DNA of 64,000 nucleotides. Origin: Aquabacterium sp029268225. Its GTDB lineage: Bacteria; Pseudomonadota; Gammaproteobacteria; Burkholderiales; Burkholderiaceae_C. The stretch covers positions 1-64,000 of the forward strand of contig NZ_JBBEYB010000016.1 of NCBI RefSeq assembly GCF_037482285.1, written 5' to 3'. A program made the translations under genes and the position numbers. The notes below the pieces were generated by a model that made no database searches, had not been told where the DNA came from, and saw nothing but the letters and a program-made list of their open reading frames with translations. Positions 17,836-26,149 of the stretch are shown one piece after another. How positions within the stretch are numbered: position 1 is the first letter of the stretch; every line of letters begins with the position of its first letter.

Positions 17836-20160
17836 TCAGTTGAGCAGTCGCGTGGGATCCGCGTCGAGCTTGGCCAGCGCCGCACGGGTCGCCCGGGTGG
17901 TCAGGGACTCGTCTTCCTGAGGCACCAGCAAACCCGCTTGCAGGAACGCTGCCAGGCGATGCAGCTGGAACAAGATGCCCCGCCCCGCTGGCGTCACGAA
18001 CAACAGCAACTGCTGCTGCAGCCCCGACCAGGCCAGTTGCACGGACTCTTGCTTGCCGCGATAGTCCAGCTCAAACCAGGACCCGATCTGCAACTCGCGT
18101 GCCCAGGCCAGCATGGCCGGGGTGGGCATGGAGCCGCCCTCGGCCACCACTTCCAGCGCATCGCTCTCGTGTCCGGACAGATCCCGCAAGGTGGCCGCGT
18201 CCAACTCGACTTTGGACAGGTCGGGCAAGACCTCGCCGAGGGCCTCCAGACGCTCGGTGAGTGCCTGCAGGTGTGTGGCAGAGATGGCAGCCGAACGCGC
18301 GGAGAACGCCGCTGCCAAGGCGGTGTTCAGGGCCTTGATGTGCTCGTCCTGCTTGTCCAGCGGCAGGCCCGAACGGGCCATGCCCTCCCGGATCGATTTC
18401 AGCAAATTGGGCAGGCGGCGCAGCACCTCCGCCCGCTCTTCGCGCGAGGTCTTGGCGCTGGCCGACCAGATCAGATCGGCGGCGGCACGCTGCAGGGCCT
18501 TGGTGGCTTCGCTGGTCGGGCCGTTGACCACGGCGCTGTGCGCCAACACGTCGGCCCAGACATGGAACATGAAATCACGGACGCCATCGTGCACAGGCAC
18601 GCCGTCCAGCATCTTGCGCAACTCGATGGTGTACTGGATCGCACAGGTTTCACGCTGCTCCACCTGCTGCGCCAGCGACACGCCACGGCGACTGGCCTGA
18701 TTCTCTTCGCGAAAATAGGTTTCCAGGAAACGCTCGAACTCCGTCAGCACGGTCTGGAACACCCGCCGCCCCGTGTCCGGATAAGCCTCAATCACCTGCA
18801 CGATACGCCGGATTTCCTTGTGCAGGGCGTCATCGGCCTGCTCGGCACGCTCGCCGGCGAAGCCCATCACACAGGCACCCATGCGGTCGATCAGGATGCG
18901 CGCGGGATGGCTGGTGGTGGCAAAGAAATCGGGCTCGGCCACAGCCACGCGCAGCACCGGCATCTGCAGGCGTGCGAACCACACGCGGATGCTCGCCGGC
19001 AGGCGCTCTTCGGTCAGGATGGCTTGAAACAGCAAGGCCACGATCTCGATGATGGCGCGCTCGCTGGGCGTGCTCGCGGCCTCCTTGAGGGCCTGCTTGT
19101 TGTGCTGAAGCGTCTGCAGCGCCTCAGCTGGGTTGACGGCCACATCCGGGCCCGCTTGGCGGCGCAAAGTCTCGCCCACGGACTGGATGGCCTGCCCCAA
19201 GCCGGGTGACAGGGCGGCGCCTTGGACGCTCCGGGCCGCGGTCGGTTCGAATCCGGGCACCTGGCGCGACACCACCTGGGTGAGCTTGTCGAGCACATTC
19301 TGGGCTTTCACCGCGCTGCGCCCCATCTCGGGCGTCTGGGTGAGCATGCGCGTTTCTTCGTAAGCGGCCCCCAGCGGCTGCAAGCCGCTGTTGCCTCTGG
19401 GAGAGCCCGTGTTGCCCGGAGAGGCGGACGCCACGGGCCCACCCAAGGGCGTCAAGGCGCCAGCCTGAGTGACACCCACATCCTTGGCTCGCCGGATGAA
19501 GGGGCGCAAATCGATTTCGGGGCGAACACCATGCTCCAGCAAAACGCCGTTGACGTGGTGATAGGCCTCCTGGGTCCAAGGCGCCACCTCGTGCATGAGG
19601 ATGGGCTTGATCTCAGCCCAATGATCCAGGTTGAGCCCCACCTCCAGCCAGGCGTCCACGATGACCCGCGCCACCCAGTGCGGCATCAGCACATCGACTG
19701 GCCCGGACGCGCTGACGGACACCGGCCCACCCACGGCCTGCAAACGGGCGTTCAGATCGGAAAACTCCGATCCGTTGTGGTCACCGATCATCTGCGCCAG
19801 GCGCGCCACGGCCAGGTCCCGCTCGACATCGCTGTCGTCCAGCAGGCTCAAAGGGATGTCGGTCTTGTTGGCCGGCCCCAGGGCGGCGCGCACCCCCACG
19901 GAGCGTCCCACCCGCAGGTCACGCAAGGCATCGTGCAGGGGGCGCTCCAGCGCTGCCAGCCAAGCCGAATTCAAGCGCATCAGCTCCAGCATCAGGTCGC
20001 GCTTGCGCTGGTAGGTCGCCGGATCGGTCTGGGGCTCGGCCGCCGCCTGCCGCGCACCATCGACGCAGCCGTGCACCACCGCCTCCACCCCTTTGATCAG
20101 GGCTTCGAGGAAGCTGAGACGGGCTGTCAAGGCCAGCGCTCGGTGGGGACCAAAACTCAT
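17836..20160 (-). CDS. DUF1631 family protein
   Basis: A 774-residue, mostly helical cytoplasmic protein that matches DUF1631 proteins of betaproteobacteria by its layout: a start MSFGPHRALALTARLSFLEALIKG, a long helical middle and a C-terminal segment resembling a PilZ-like domain (ELDYRGKQESVQLAWSGLQQQLLLFVTPAGRG). If that tail is a PilZ relative, it could respond to cyclic-di-GMP, which would be notable beside the GGDEF-EAL gene. Function is otherwise unknown. It is the last gene of the minus-strand run after secF. Confidence 0.8.
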   Translation of the reverse strand: MSFGPHRALALTARLSFLEALIKGVEAVVHGCVDGARQAAAEPQTDPATYQRKRDLMLELMRLNSAWLAALERPLHDALRDLRVGRSVGVRAALGPANKTDIPLSLLDDSDVERDLAVARLAQMIGDHNGSEFSDLNARLQAVGGPVSVSASGPVDVLMPHWVARVIVDAWLEVGLNLDHWAEIKPILMHEVAPWTQEAYHHVNGVLLEHGVRPEIDLRPFIRRAKDVGVTQAGALTPLGGPVASASPGNTGSPRGNSGLQPLGAAYEETRMLTQTPEMGRSAVKAQNVLDKLTQVVSRQVPGFEPTAARSVQGAALSPGLGQAIQSVGETLRRQAGPDVAVNPAEALQTLQHNKQALKEAASTPSERAIIEIVALLFQAILTEERLPASIRVWFARLQMPVLRVAVAEPDFFATTSHPARILIDRMGACVMGFAGERAEQADDALHKEIRRIVQVIEAYPDTGRRVFQTVLTEFERFLETYFREENQASRRGVSLAQQVEQRETCAIQYTIELRKMLDGVPVHDGVRDFMFHVWADVLAHSAVVNGPTSEATKALQRAAADLIWSASAKTSREERAEVLRRLPNLLKSIREGMARSGLPLDKQDEHIKALNTALAAAFSARSAAISATHLQALTERLEALGEVLPDLSKVELDAATLRDLSGHESDALEVVAEGGSMPTPAMLAWARELQIGSWFELDYRGKQESVQLAWSGLQQQLLLFVTPAGRGILFQLHRLAAFLQAGLLVPQEDESLTTRATRAALAKLDADPTRLLN

Positions 20161-20195
20161 GGGGGCTGCTTCATAGGGAAGGACGATTTTGGACT

Positions 20196-21218
20196 CTACA
20201 CCACCGCGCCGGCGTTCGGATCGTTGGGGTCGATGTCTTTCTTGGCGCCTGTGATCAGGTCCTCACGCTTGACCCCCAACCACATCGCGATGGCCGCCGC
20301 CACGAACACCGACGAGTAGATCCCGAACAGGATGCCGATGGTCAGGGCCAAGGCAAAGTAGTGCAACGTGGGGCCGCCGAAGATCAGCATGGCCACCACC
20401 ATCATCTGGGTCGAGCCGTGGGTGATGATGGTGCGGCTGGTCGTGCTGGTGATGGCATGGTCGATCACCTCGGAGGTGCTCAGCTTGCGGAACTTGCGGA
20501 AGGCTTCGCGGATACGGTCAAAGATCACCACCGATTCGTTGACCGAGTAACCCAGCACCGCCAGCACCGCGGCCAGCACCGACAGCGAGAACTCCCACTG
20601 GAAGAAGGCAAAAAAGCCCAGGATGATGACCACGTCGTGCAGGTTGGCGATGATGCCGGCGACGGCGAACTTCCATTCGAAGCGAACGGCCAAGTAGATC
20701 ATGATGCCAACGATGGTGGCACCCAGCGCCATCAGGCCATCGTGCACCAGTTCTTCGCCCACCTGCGGCCCGACGAACTCGCTGCGCTGCAGAGTCAAGG
20801 GCTGCTCGCCATTGGGCGCCTTGCAGACCTGGGACGGGCCCTTGCCATCGGTCTCAACCGTGCTGATCTGACCGCCTTCGGCTTTGCACAAGGCACCGAA
20901 CACGTTGGCGACGACCTCGGTCTGCTTCATCTCACCGCGCAGTGGCAGGCGGATCAGCACATCGCGCGAGGTGCCAAAGTTCTGCGCCTGTACCTCACCG
21001 TAGTTCAAGGCCTCGACGGTGGCGCGCACCTTGGCCACGTCCGCCGTTTGGGCGTAGCGGGTTTCGATGACCGAGCCGCCGGTGAACTCGATGGACAGGT
21101 GTAGCCCACGGGTCAGGATGAAGAAGACCGCGACGGCGAAGGTCAGGAAGGAGATCGCGTTGAAAACCAACGCGTAACGCATGAACGGGATGTCACGCTT
21201 GATGCGGAAAAATTCCAT
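20196..21218 (-). CDS. secF: Protein translocase subunit SecF
   Basis: Inner-membrane partner of SecD that uses the proton gradient to pull exported proteins out of the SecYEG channel. The N-terminal membrane helix is followed by a periplasmic domain with FTGGSVIETRY, then a five-helix block with LGYSVNESVVIFDRIRE, the family signature. Length (340 residues) is slightly long because of a longer periplasmic loop around the two cysteines in ALCKAEGGQ and QVCKAPNGE. It follows secD by 18 bp. Confidence 0.96.
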   Translation of the reverse strand: MEFFRIKRDIPFMRYALVFNAISFLTFAVAVFFILTRGLHLSIEFTGGSVIETRYAQTADVAKVRATVEALNYGEVQAQNFGTSRDVLIRLPLRGEMKQTEVVANVFGALCKAEGGQISTVETDGKGPSQVCKAPNGEQPLTLQRSEFVGPQVGEELVHDGLMALGATIVGIMIYLAVRFEWKFAVAGIIANLHDVVIILGFFAFFQWEFSLSVLAAVLAVLGYSVNESVVIFDRIREAFRKFRKLSTSEVIDHAITSTTSRTIITHGSTQMMVVAMLIFGGPTLHYFALALTIGILFGIYSSVFVAAAIAMWLGVKREDLITGAKKDIDPNDPNAGAVV

Positions 21219-21236
21219 GATGGGTGTTCCCTCTGC

Positions 21237-23099
21237 TTATTCCTGGGGCTTCCAGACCTGCCCGATGGACACGCTCTTGAGCTTCTTCTGACGGCCGTAC
21301 CAGAGGTTGACCAAGCCACGCGAGAAGAACACGGCCGAGAACATCGAGGTGAGGATGCCCAGGCAGTGCACCACGGCAAAGCCACGCACCGGACCCGAAC
21401 CGAAGGCCAGCAAGGCCAGGCCCGCGATCAGGGTGGTGACGTTGGAGTCCAGAATCGTGGCCCAGGCGTTCTCGTAACCGGCGTGGATGGCCGATTGCGG
21501 CGCCGAGCCATTGCGCAGCTCTTCGCGCACGCGCTCGTTGATCAGCACGTTGGCGTCAATGGCCATGCCCAGGGTCAAGGCGATGGCGGCGATACCCGGC
21601 AGCGTCAACGTGGCCTGCAGCATCGACAGCACCGCCACGAGGAGCAGCAGGTTGACCGTGAGCGCCACCGTGGAAAACACGCCAAACAGCATGTAATACA
21701 GGATCATGAACACCGCGATGGCCGCAAAGCCATAAATCAGGCTGTTGAAGCCCTGCGCGATGTTGTCAGCCCCCAGGCTGGGACCCACGGTGCGCTCTTC
21801 GATGATTTCCATCGGTGCAGCCAAGGAGCCGGCACGCAGCAGCAAGGCCGTGTCGGCGGCTTCTTCGGTGCTCATGCGGCCCGAAATCTGCACGCGCCCC
21901 CCGCCGATTTCGCCACGGATCACCGGGGCGGTCACAACCTCACCCTTGCCCTTTTCGAACAGGATGATGGCCATGCGCTTGCCGATGTTCTCGCGCGTGA
22001 CGTCCTTGAAGATGCGGGCACCACGGGCGTCGAGCGTCAGGTGCACGGCGGCTTCCTGGTTCTCGTCGAAGCCGGGCTGGGCGTCGGTGAGGTTGTCGCC
22101 AGTCAGCACCACTTCGCGCTTGACGATGATGGGCAGGCCGCCGCGCTCCATGTAGCGCTCATAACCGAAAGGCACCGGGCCACCGGCTTGCGCGGCCTGG
22201 GCCTCGACGCTGTCGTTGACCATGCGCACTTCCAGCGTGGCGGTGCGGCCGATGATGTCCTTGGCCTTGGCCGTGTCCTGCACGCCCGGCAGCTGAACGA
22301 CCACGCGGTCGATGCCTTGCTGCTGGATCACGGGCTCGGCCACGCCGAGTTCATTGATCCGGTTGTGCAAGGTGGTGATGTTCTGCTTGAGCGCCTGCTC
22401 TTGAATGGCGCGCTCGGAGGTGGGCTTGAGGGTGCCGACCAGGGTGCGATCGCCTGAGCCGCCGGTGTCGGTGCCATCCACCCACACCACATCGGCCAAG
22501 CTGCTTTGCAGCACGCCGCGGGCGGCCTCACGAGACGCATCGTCACGGAAGCGCACAATCAAGGCCGAGGCCTCACGGCGGATGCCACTGTGGCGGATGT
22601 CCTTGTCCCGCAGCAGCGTGCGCATGTCGGTGCTGAGGCCATCGAGCTTTTGCGTGAGCGCCGCCTTCATGTCGACCTGCATCAGGAAGTGCACGCCCCC
22701 ACGCAGGTCCAGACCCAGGTACATGGGCTGGGCGTGCAGGCTGCGCAGCCACTGCGGCGAGCGCGACACGAGATTCAGGGCGACGATGTAGCTCGGATCC
22801 TGGGCATCAGGATTGAAGGCACGATTCAAGGCGTCGCGGGCCTTCAACTGGCTGTCGGTGTCCTTGAAACGCGCCCGCACGGAGGTGCCGTCGAGCTCGA
22901 CGAAGTCGGCATCGAGCCCCGCCTCCTTGAGCACGGTGCGCACACGCTCCACGGCGGACTGGTCCAACTTGAGGGTGGCCTTGCCACTGGAGAGCTGAAC
23001 GGCGGGGGCCTCACCAAAGACGTTGGGCAGGCTGTAGATCAGGCCGATGAGCAGGGCCACGGCAATGATCAGGTACTTCCACCAGGGATAGCGGTTCAT
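21237..23099 (-). CDS. secD: Protein translocase subunit SecD
   Basis: Works with SecF and YajC in late protein export. Visible are the N-terminal helix (MNRYPWWKYLIIAVALLIGLIYSLPN), the DLRGGVHFLMQVD motif, a large periplasmic domain and the C-terminal membrane block with LGMAIDANVLINERVREELR, where the Asp is needed for proton coupling. Length is 620 residues. It sits between yajC and secF in the usual order; queA and tgt, which often precede yajC, are not here. Confidence 0.96.
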   Translation of the reverse strand: MNRYPWWKYLIIAVALLIGLIYSLPNVFGEAPAVQLSSGKATLKLDQSAVERVRTVLKEAGLDADFVELDGTSVRARFKDTDSQLKARDALNRAFNPDAQDPSYIVALNLVSRSPQWLRSLHAQPMYLGLDLRGGVHFLMQVDMKAALTQKLDGLSTDMRTLLRDKDIRHSGIRREASALIVRFRDDASREAARGVLQSSLADVVWVDGTDTGGSGDRTLVGTLKPTSERAIQEQALKQNITTLHNRINELGVAEPVIQQQGIDRVVVQLPGVQDTAKAKDIIGRTATLEVRMVNDSVEAQAAQAGGPVPFGYERYMERGGLPIIVKREVVLTGDNLTDAQPGFDENQEAAVHLTLDARGARIFKDVTRENIGKRMAIILFEKGKGEVVTAPVIRGEIGGGRVQISGRMSTEEAADTALLLRAGSLAAPMEIIEERTVGPSLGADNIAQGFNSLIYGFAAIAVFMILYYMLFGVFSTVALTVNLLLLVAVLSMLQATLTLPGIAAIALTLGMAIDANVLINERVREELRNGSAPQSAIHAGYENAWATILDSNVTTLIAGLALLAFGSGPVRGFAVVHCLGILTSMFSAVFFSRGLVNLWYGRQKKLKSVSIGQVWKPQE

Positions 23100-23126
23100 A
23101 GGATCCTCGACAGCACGGACGGTGAC

Positions 23127-23450
23127 TTACTTGTAGGTGCCCTTGGGCAGAACCTGGATGATCGCCACGCGCTGCAGTTGCAACTCGACGCCATTGGCCA
23201 CTTCGATGCTGACGAAGGCGTCGCCCAGCTTGGTGATCTTGCCGATGACACCGCCCTGGGTCACCACTTCGTCACCCTTGGCCAGGGCTTCGAGCATGGC
23301 GCGGGTTTCTTTCTGGCGCTTCATCTGCGGCCGGATCATCACGAAATACAGCACCACGAACATGAGCACGAGGGGCAACATGCTCATCAGACCGCCGGAG
23401 GCGCTGGCTGCCGGAGCGGCGGTTTGGGCAATGGCTTCAGAAATCAACAC
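23127..23450 (-). CDS. yajC: Preprotein translocase subunit YajC
   Basis: A small single-span membrane subunit of the SecDF-YajC complex. The membrane helix is MLPLVLMFVVLYFVMIRP, followed by the conserved QMKRQKETRAML and a short beta domain with GDEVVTQGGVIGKI. The GTG start at 23450 has GAAGGA six bases upstream; the longer frame begins with TTG and is less likely. 107 residues. Confidence 0.94.
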   Translation of the reverse strand: MLISEAIAQTAAPAASASGGLMSMLPLVLMFVVLYFVMIRPQMKRQKETRAMLEALAKGDEVVTQGGVIGKITKLGDAFVSIEVANGVELQLQRVAIIQVLPKGTYK

Positions 23451-23560
23451 AATCGTTCCTTCAAACAAAAGGCCGCGGCACCATCGAGGCGCAACGGCAG
23501 GGGCGCAAACATTGTATGCGGCAGGGGCAGCGGCTTTGTCCGCTTGCCCTCACCCAGGGG

Positions 23561-23866
23561 TCACAGCACGTACTTGACTTGCGGGTGGCTGGTCAGGGCG
23601 CGGTAGATGTTGTCCAGATGCTCGCGGCTGGTGGCGGTGACCGTGACGGTCAGGCCCACGTACTTGCCGGTGCTGCTGGGGCGACGCTCCAGGGCCTCGC
23701 GGTCAAAGCTGGGGTCATGCTGAACGACGAGCGTCACCACCGACTCCACAAACTCTTCGACATGCGGCCCCATCACCTTGATGGGAAAGCGGCAGGGGTA
23801 CTCGATGAGCGACTGCTCGGGCGGGATGATGGGGTTGACGGGTTGGTTCATGGCCATGTCTTTCAT
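23561..23866 (-). CDS. YbeD/DUF493 family protein
   Basis: A 101-residue protein of the YbeD family with an ACT-like fold, recognised by SLIEYPCRFPIKVMG, TVTVTATSREHLDNIYRAL and a final HPQVKYVL. The biochemical role is unsettled; the gene usually sits between a dacA-type gene and lipB. Here it overlaps the end of a dacA-like gene by 4 bases, but lipB is 13 kb away. An internal Met at 23851 is an alternative start. Confidence 0.88.
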   Translation of the reverse strand: MKDMAMNQPVNPIIPPEQSLIEYPCRFPIKVMGPHVEEFVESVVTLVVQHDPSFDREALERRPSSTGKYVGLTVTVTATSREHLDNIYRALTSHPQVKYVL

Positions 23867-25122
23867 TGGATGCCCAGGCGGATGGCATCCCAGGTGCGGC
23901 CCAGCCAGCCGGCGCTGGGCACCGCCTCCAGTGCCTGCAGCGGCAAGGTCTGCCAGGGTTGAGTGCCCAGACGGATGTGCAAAGTTCCCACGGTCTGCCC
24001 TTGCGCCAGAGGGGCCAGCAGGGGGTCTTGCCGGGTCAAAGTGGTCTGAATGCGTGCGGCCTGCCCTCGGGGCACGGTGACCACGATGGGCTGGGTGCGC
24101 CCCAAAGCGACCGTGCTGGCACGGCCCTTCCAGACGGGCGCCGTGCTCACAGTCTGCCCCGCGGCATACAGGCGGACGGCATCGAAGGCGCTGTAGCCCC
24201 AGTTGAGCAGCTTCTGGGTTTCGATGGCCCGCGCCTGGGCAGAAGAGGCGCCCACCACCACGGCCACCAGCCGGCGCTCGCCGGCCGCGGCCGCACGACG
24301 CGAGGTCGCCACCATGGCATAGCCCAGGCGCTCGGCATAGGCCACCTGCAGGCCGTCCACGCTGGGGTCCCGCAGCAGCAGCAGGTTGTTGCTGGCTTGC
24401 TTGACGCCCCCCAGTGTCAGGGAGGGCTGGCGGGTGTGGTCCAGCACCTGGGGGTGTTCCGTGAGCAGTCGAACCGCGATCCAGGCGAGTTCGCGCGGTG
24501 TGCTGACCTGGCCACTGACCGTCTGACCATCAGGGTTGCGAAACTGGGTGCCCTTCAGGCCCCACGCCTGGGCTTGGCGGTTCATGCGCGCCACGAAGTC
24601 GTCCACCGAGCCCGCCACCCCCTCGGCCAGGGCCACCGCAGCGTCGTTGGCCCCCAGCACGGCCATGCCTCGCAGCAACTCGGTCACGGTGAGTTGGGCG
24701 CCCACCGGCGCCAAGGCGCGCGCGCCGCTGCCGATGGCAGCACGCCACGCGCGCTCAGACAAGGGCAGCCGCTGATCCCAGCGGAGTTGCCCCGCGTCCA
24801 CAGCCTGGCACACCAGATAGGCGGTCATCAGCTTGGTGAGCGAGGCCGGCGGTACGCTTTGGTCAGGCTGGTGTGCAGCCAGGGTCTGCTGGCTGCCGAG
24901 GTCCTGCAAGATGAACCCACGGGCGGCGATCTCGGGCGGCGCGGGCATGCCGGGTGGCGGGTCGGCCAATGCCGAGGCCAGCGCCACGGCAGACGCCGCA
25001 GGTGCTTGCGCCTGCGCCCCAGGCGCCGCGCAGAGCCACACCGCACCGGCCAGCCAGCCCCCCAGACGGGCATGGCGCGATGCCGTCCGAACGGTGGCTG
25101 AGAGGACAAGAAAAAGGCTCAT
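23863..25122 (-). CDS. DacA-like (PBP5 fold) protein with lost catalytic motifs
   Basis: A 419-residue exported protein with a signal peptide (ends near GAQAQA) and the overall PBP5/6 layout, including the C-terminal beta domain. SxxK is intact (SLTK, Ser94 and Lys97), but the SxN motif reads GAN (157-159, Ser lost) and the KTG motif reads QVA (259-261) inside the otherwise aligned VDGL...GYAM region. The paralogue at 6976 keeps all three. DD-carboxypeptidase activity is therefore doubtful; a binding or regulatory role is possible. The frame is intact with no stop. It overlaps ybeD by 4 bases, as active dacA genes often neighbour it. Confidence 0.85.
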   Translation of the reverse strand: MSLFLVLSATVRTASRHARLGGWLAGAVWLCAAPGAQAQAPAASAVALASALADPPPGMPAPPEIAARGFILQDLGSQQTLAAHQPDQSVPPASLTKLMTAYLVCQAVDAGQLRWDQRLPLSERAWRAAIGSGARALAPVGAQLTVTELLRGMAVLGANDAAVALAEGVAGSVDDFVARMNRQAQAWGLKGTQFRNPDGQTVSGQVSTPRELAWIAVRLLTEHPQVLDHTRQPSLTLGGVKQASNNLLLLRDPSVDGLQVAYAERLGYAMVATSRRAAAAGERRLVAVVVGASSAQARAIETQKLLNWGYSAFDAVRLYAAGQTVSTAPVWKGRASTVALGRTQPIVVTVPRGQAARIQTTLTRQDPLLAPLAQGQTVGTLHIRLGTQPWQTLPLQALEAVPSAGWLGRTWDAIRLGIQ

Positions 25123-25159
25123 GGCGACCCCAGATGGGGCCGATGCCCCGCATTGCAAG

Positions 25160-25816
25160 TCAGTGTGGGGTCGCCCGCAGGTGGCGCAGCACCACCTCGC
25201 GCAACACCGTCAGCTTGCCGTGAAAGAAGTGCCCGGTCCCCGGCACCACCGTGACAGGCAATCCTTGCGGCCGCGCCCAGTCGAGGATGCTGGCGAGCGG
25301 CACCACGTCGTCGAGTTCGCCCTCAACCACCAGGGTGTCCGCAGGCACCTCAGGCACCTCATAGCGCGAGGTCGCCGGGCTGATGAGCACGAGCTGCTTC
25401 GGGGCCACCAGTTCGGGCCGATTGGCCGCGGCCTCCGTCAGCCGTGCATGGGCCTGTGCGGCCACATAGCCCCCGAAGGAGAAACCCGCCAGGGCCAATG
25501 GCTTCCCCTTGAGTGCCGGATCGGTGAGGTGATGGGCGATCACGGTGAGCATGTCGGTGGTTTCACCGCGCCCTTCGTCCCAGGCGCCATCCGACTGCCC
25601 GACCCCGCGGAAGTTGAAACGCACCGCGCGCCACCCGGCCAGCACAAAGGCCCGGCACAAGGTGTGCACCACCTTGTTGTCCATGGTGCCGCCCTGGAGC
25701 GGATGGGGATGGGCAACCACGGCCAAGCCCACCGGGGCGTGCGCAGGCTCTTCAATGACCACCTCGAGCAAGCCCGCCGGGCCGTCGATCGTCTGGGAGG
25801 CAGGACGTCCGATCAT
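25160..25816 (-). CDS. Alpha/beta hydrolase (COG2945-like)
   Basis: A 218-residue cytoplasmic hydrolase. HPHPLQGGTMDNKVV lies near the start, FNFRGVGQS follows, the nucleophile elbow is GFSFGG, and the Asp and His of the triad are in GELDDVVPL and PGTGHFFHG. This matches small serine hydrolases related to dienelactone hydrolase. Substrate unknown. It follows the ferredoxin gene by 6 bp in a tight minus-strand run. Confidence 0.85.
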   Translation of the reverse strand: MIGRPASQTIDGPAGLLEVVIEEPAHAPVGLAVVAHPHPLQGGTMDNKVVHTLCRAFVLAGWRAVRFNFRGVGQSDGAWDEGRGETTDMLTVIAHHLTDPALKGKPLALAGFSFGGYVAAQAHARLTEAAANRPELVAPKQLVLISPATSRYEVPEVPADTLVVEGELDDVVPLASILDWARPQGLPVTVVPGTGHFFHGKLTVLREVVLRHLRATPH

Positions 25817-25822
25817 GGTGCC

Positions 25823-26149
25823 TCAGCGCCCCACATCGTCCGGCAACACGAGCCGCTCCACGACCTCGCCCTTGGCAAGATGGCGGTCGACGATCTCGTC
25901 GATGTCAGACTTGTCCACAAAGGTGTACCAGACACCTTCCGGATAAACGACGGCCACAGGCCCGCCCGCGCAACGGTCCAGGCACCCGGCCTTGTTGACA
26001 CGCACCTGCCCTTTGCCGCTCAGCCCGGCTTCCGCGACCCGCTGCTTGCAGTGATCGAAACCGGCCTTGGCGTCATGGTCCCCGCAACTGGCTTCGCCAT
26101 TGATGCGTTGGTTGAGGCAGAAGAAGATGTGGCGCTGGTAATAGCTCAT
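25823..26149 (-). CDS. Thioredoxin-fold [2Fe-2S] ferredoxin
   Basis: A 108-residue protein of the thioredoxin-like 2Fe-2S ferredoxin family (as in NuoE and Shethna-type ferredoxins). Cluster ligands are likely Cys11, Cys22, Cys56 and Cys60, within FFCLNQR, SCGDH and AGCLDRC. The C-terminal VYPEGVWYTFVDKSDIDEIVDRHL is typical. It overlaps the VanZ-like gene by 4 bases. Redox partner unknown. Confidence 0.88.
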   Translation of the reverse strand: MSYYQRHIFFCLNQRINGEASCGDHDAKAGFDHCKQRVAEAGLSGKGQVRVNKAGCLDRCAGGPVAVVYPEGVWYTFVDKSDIDEIVDRHLAKGEVVERLVLPDDVGR

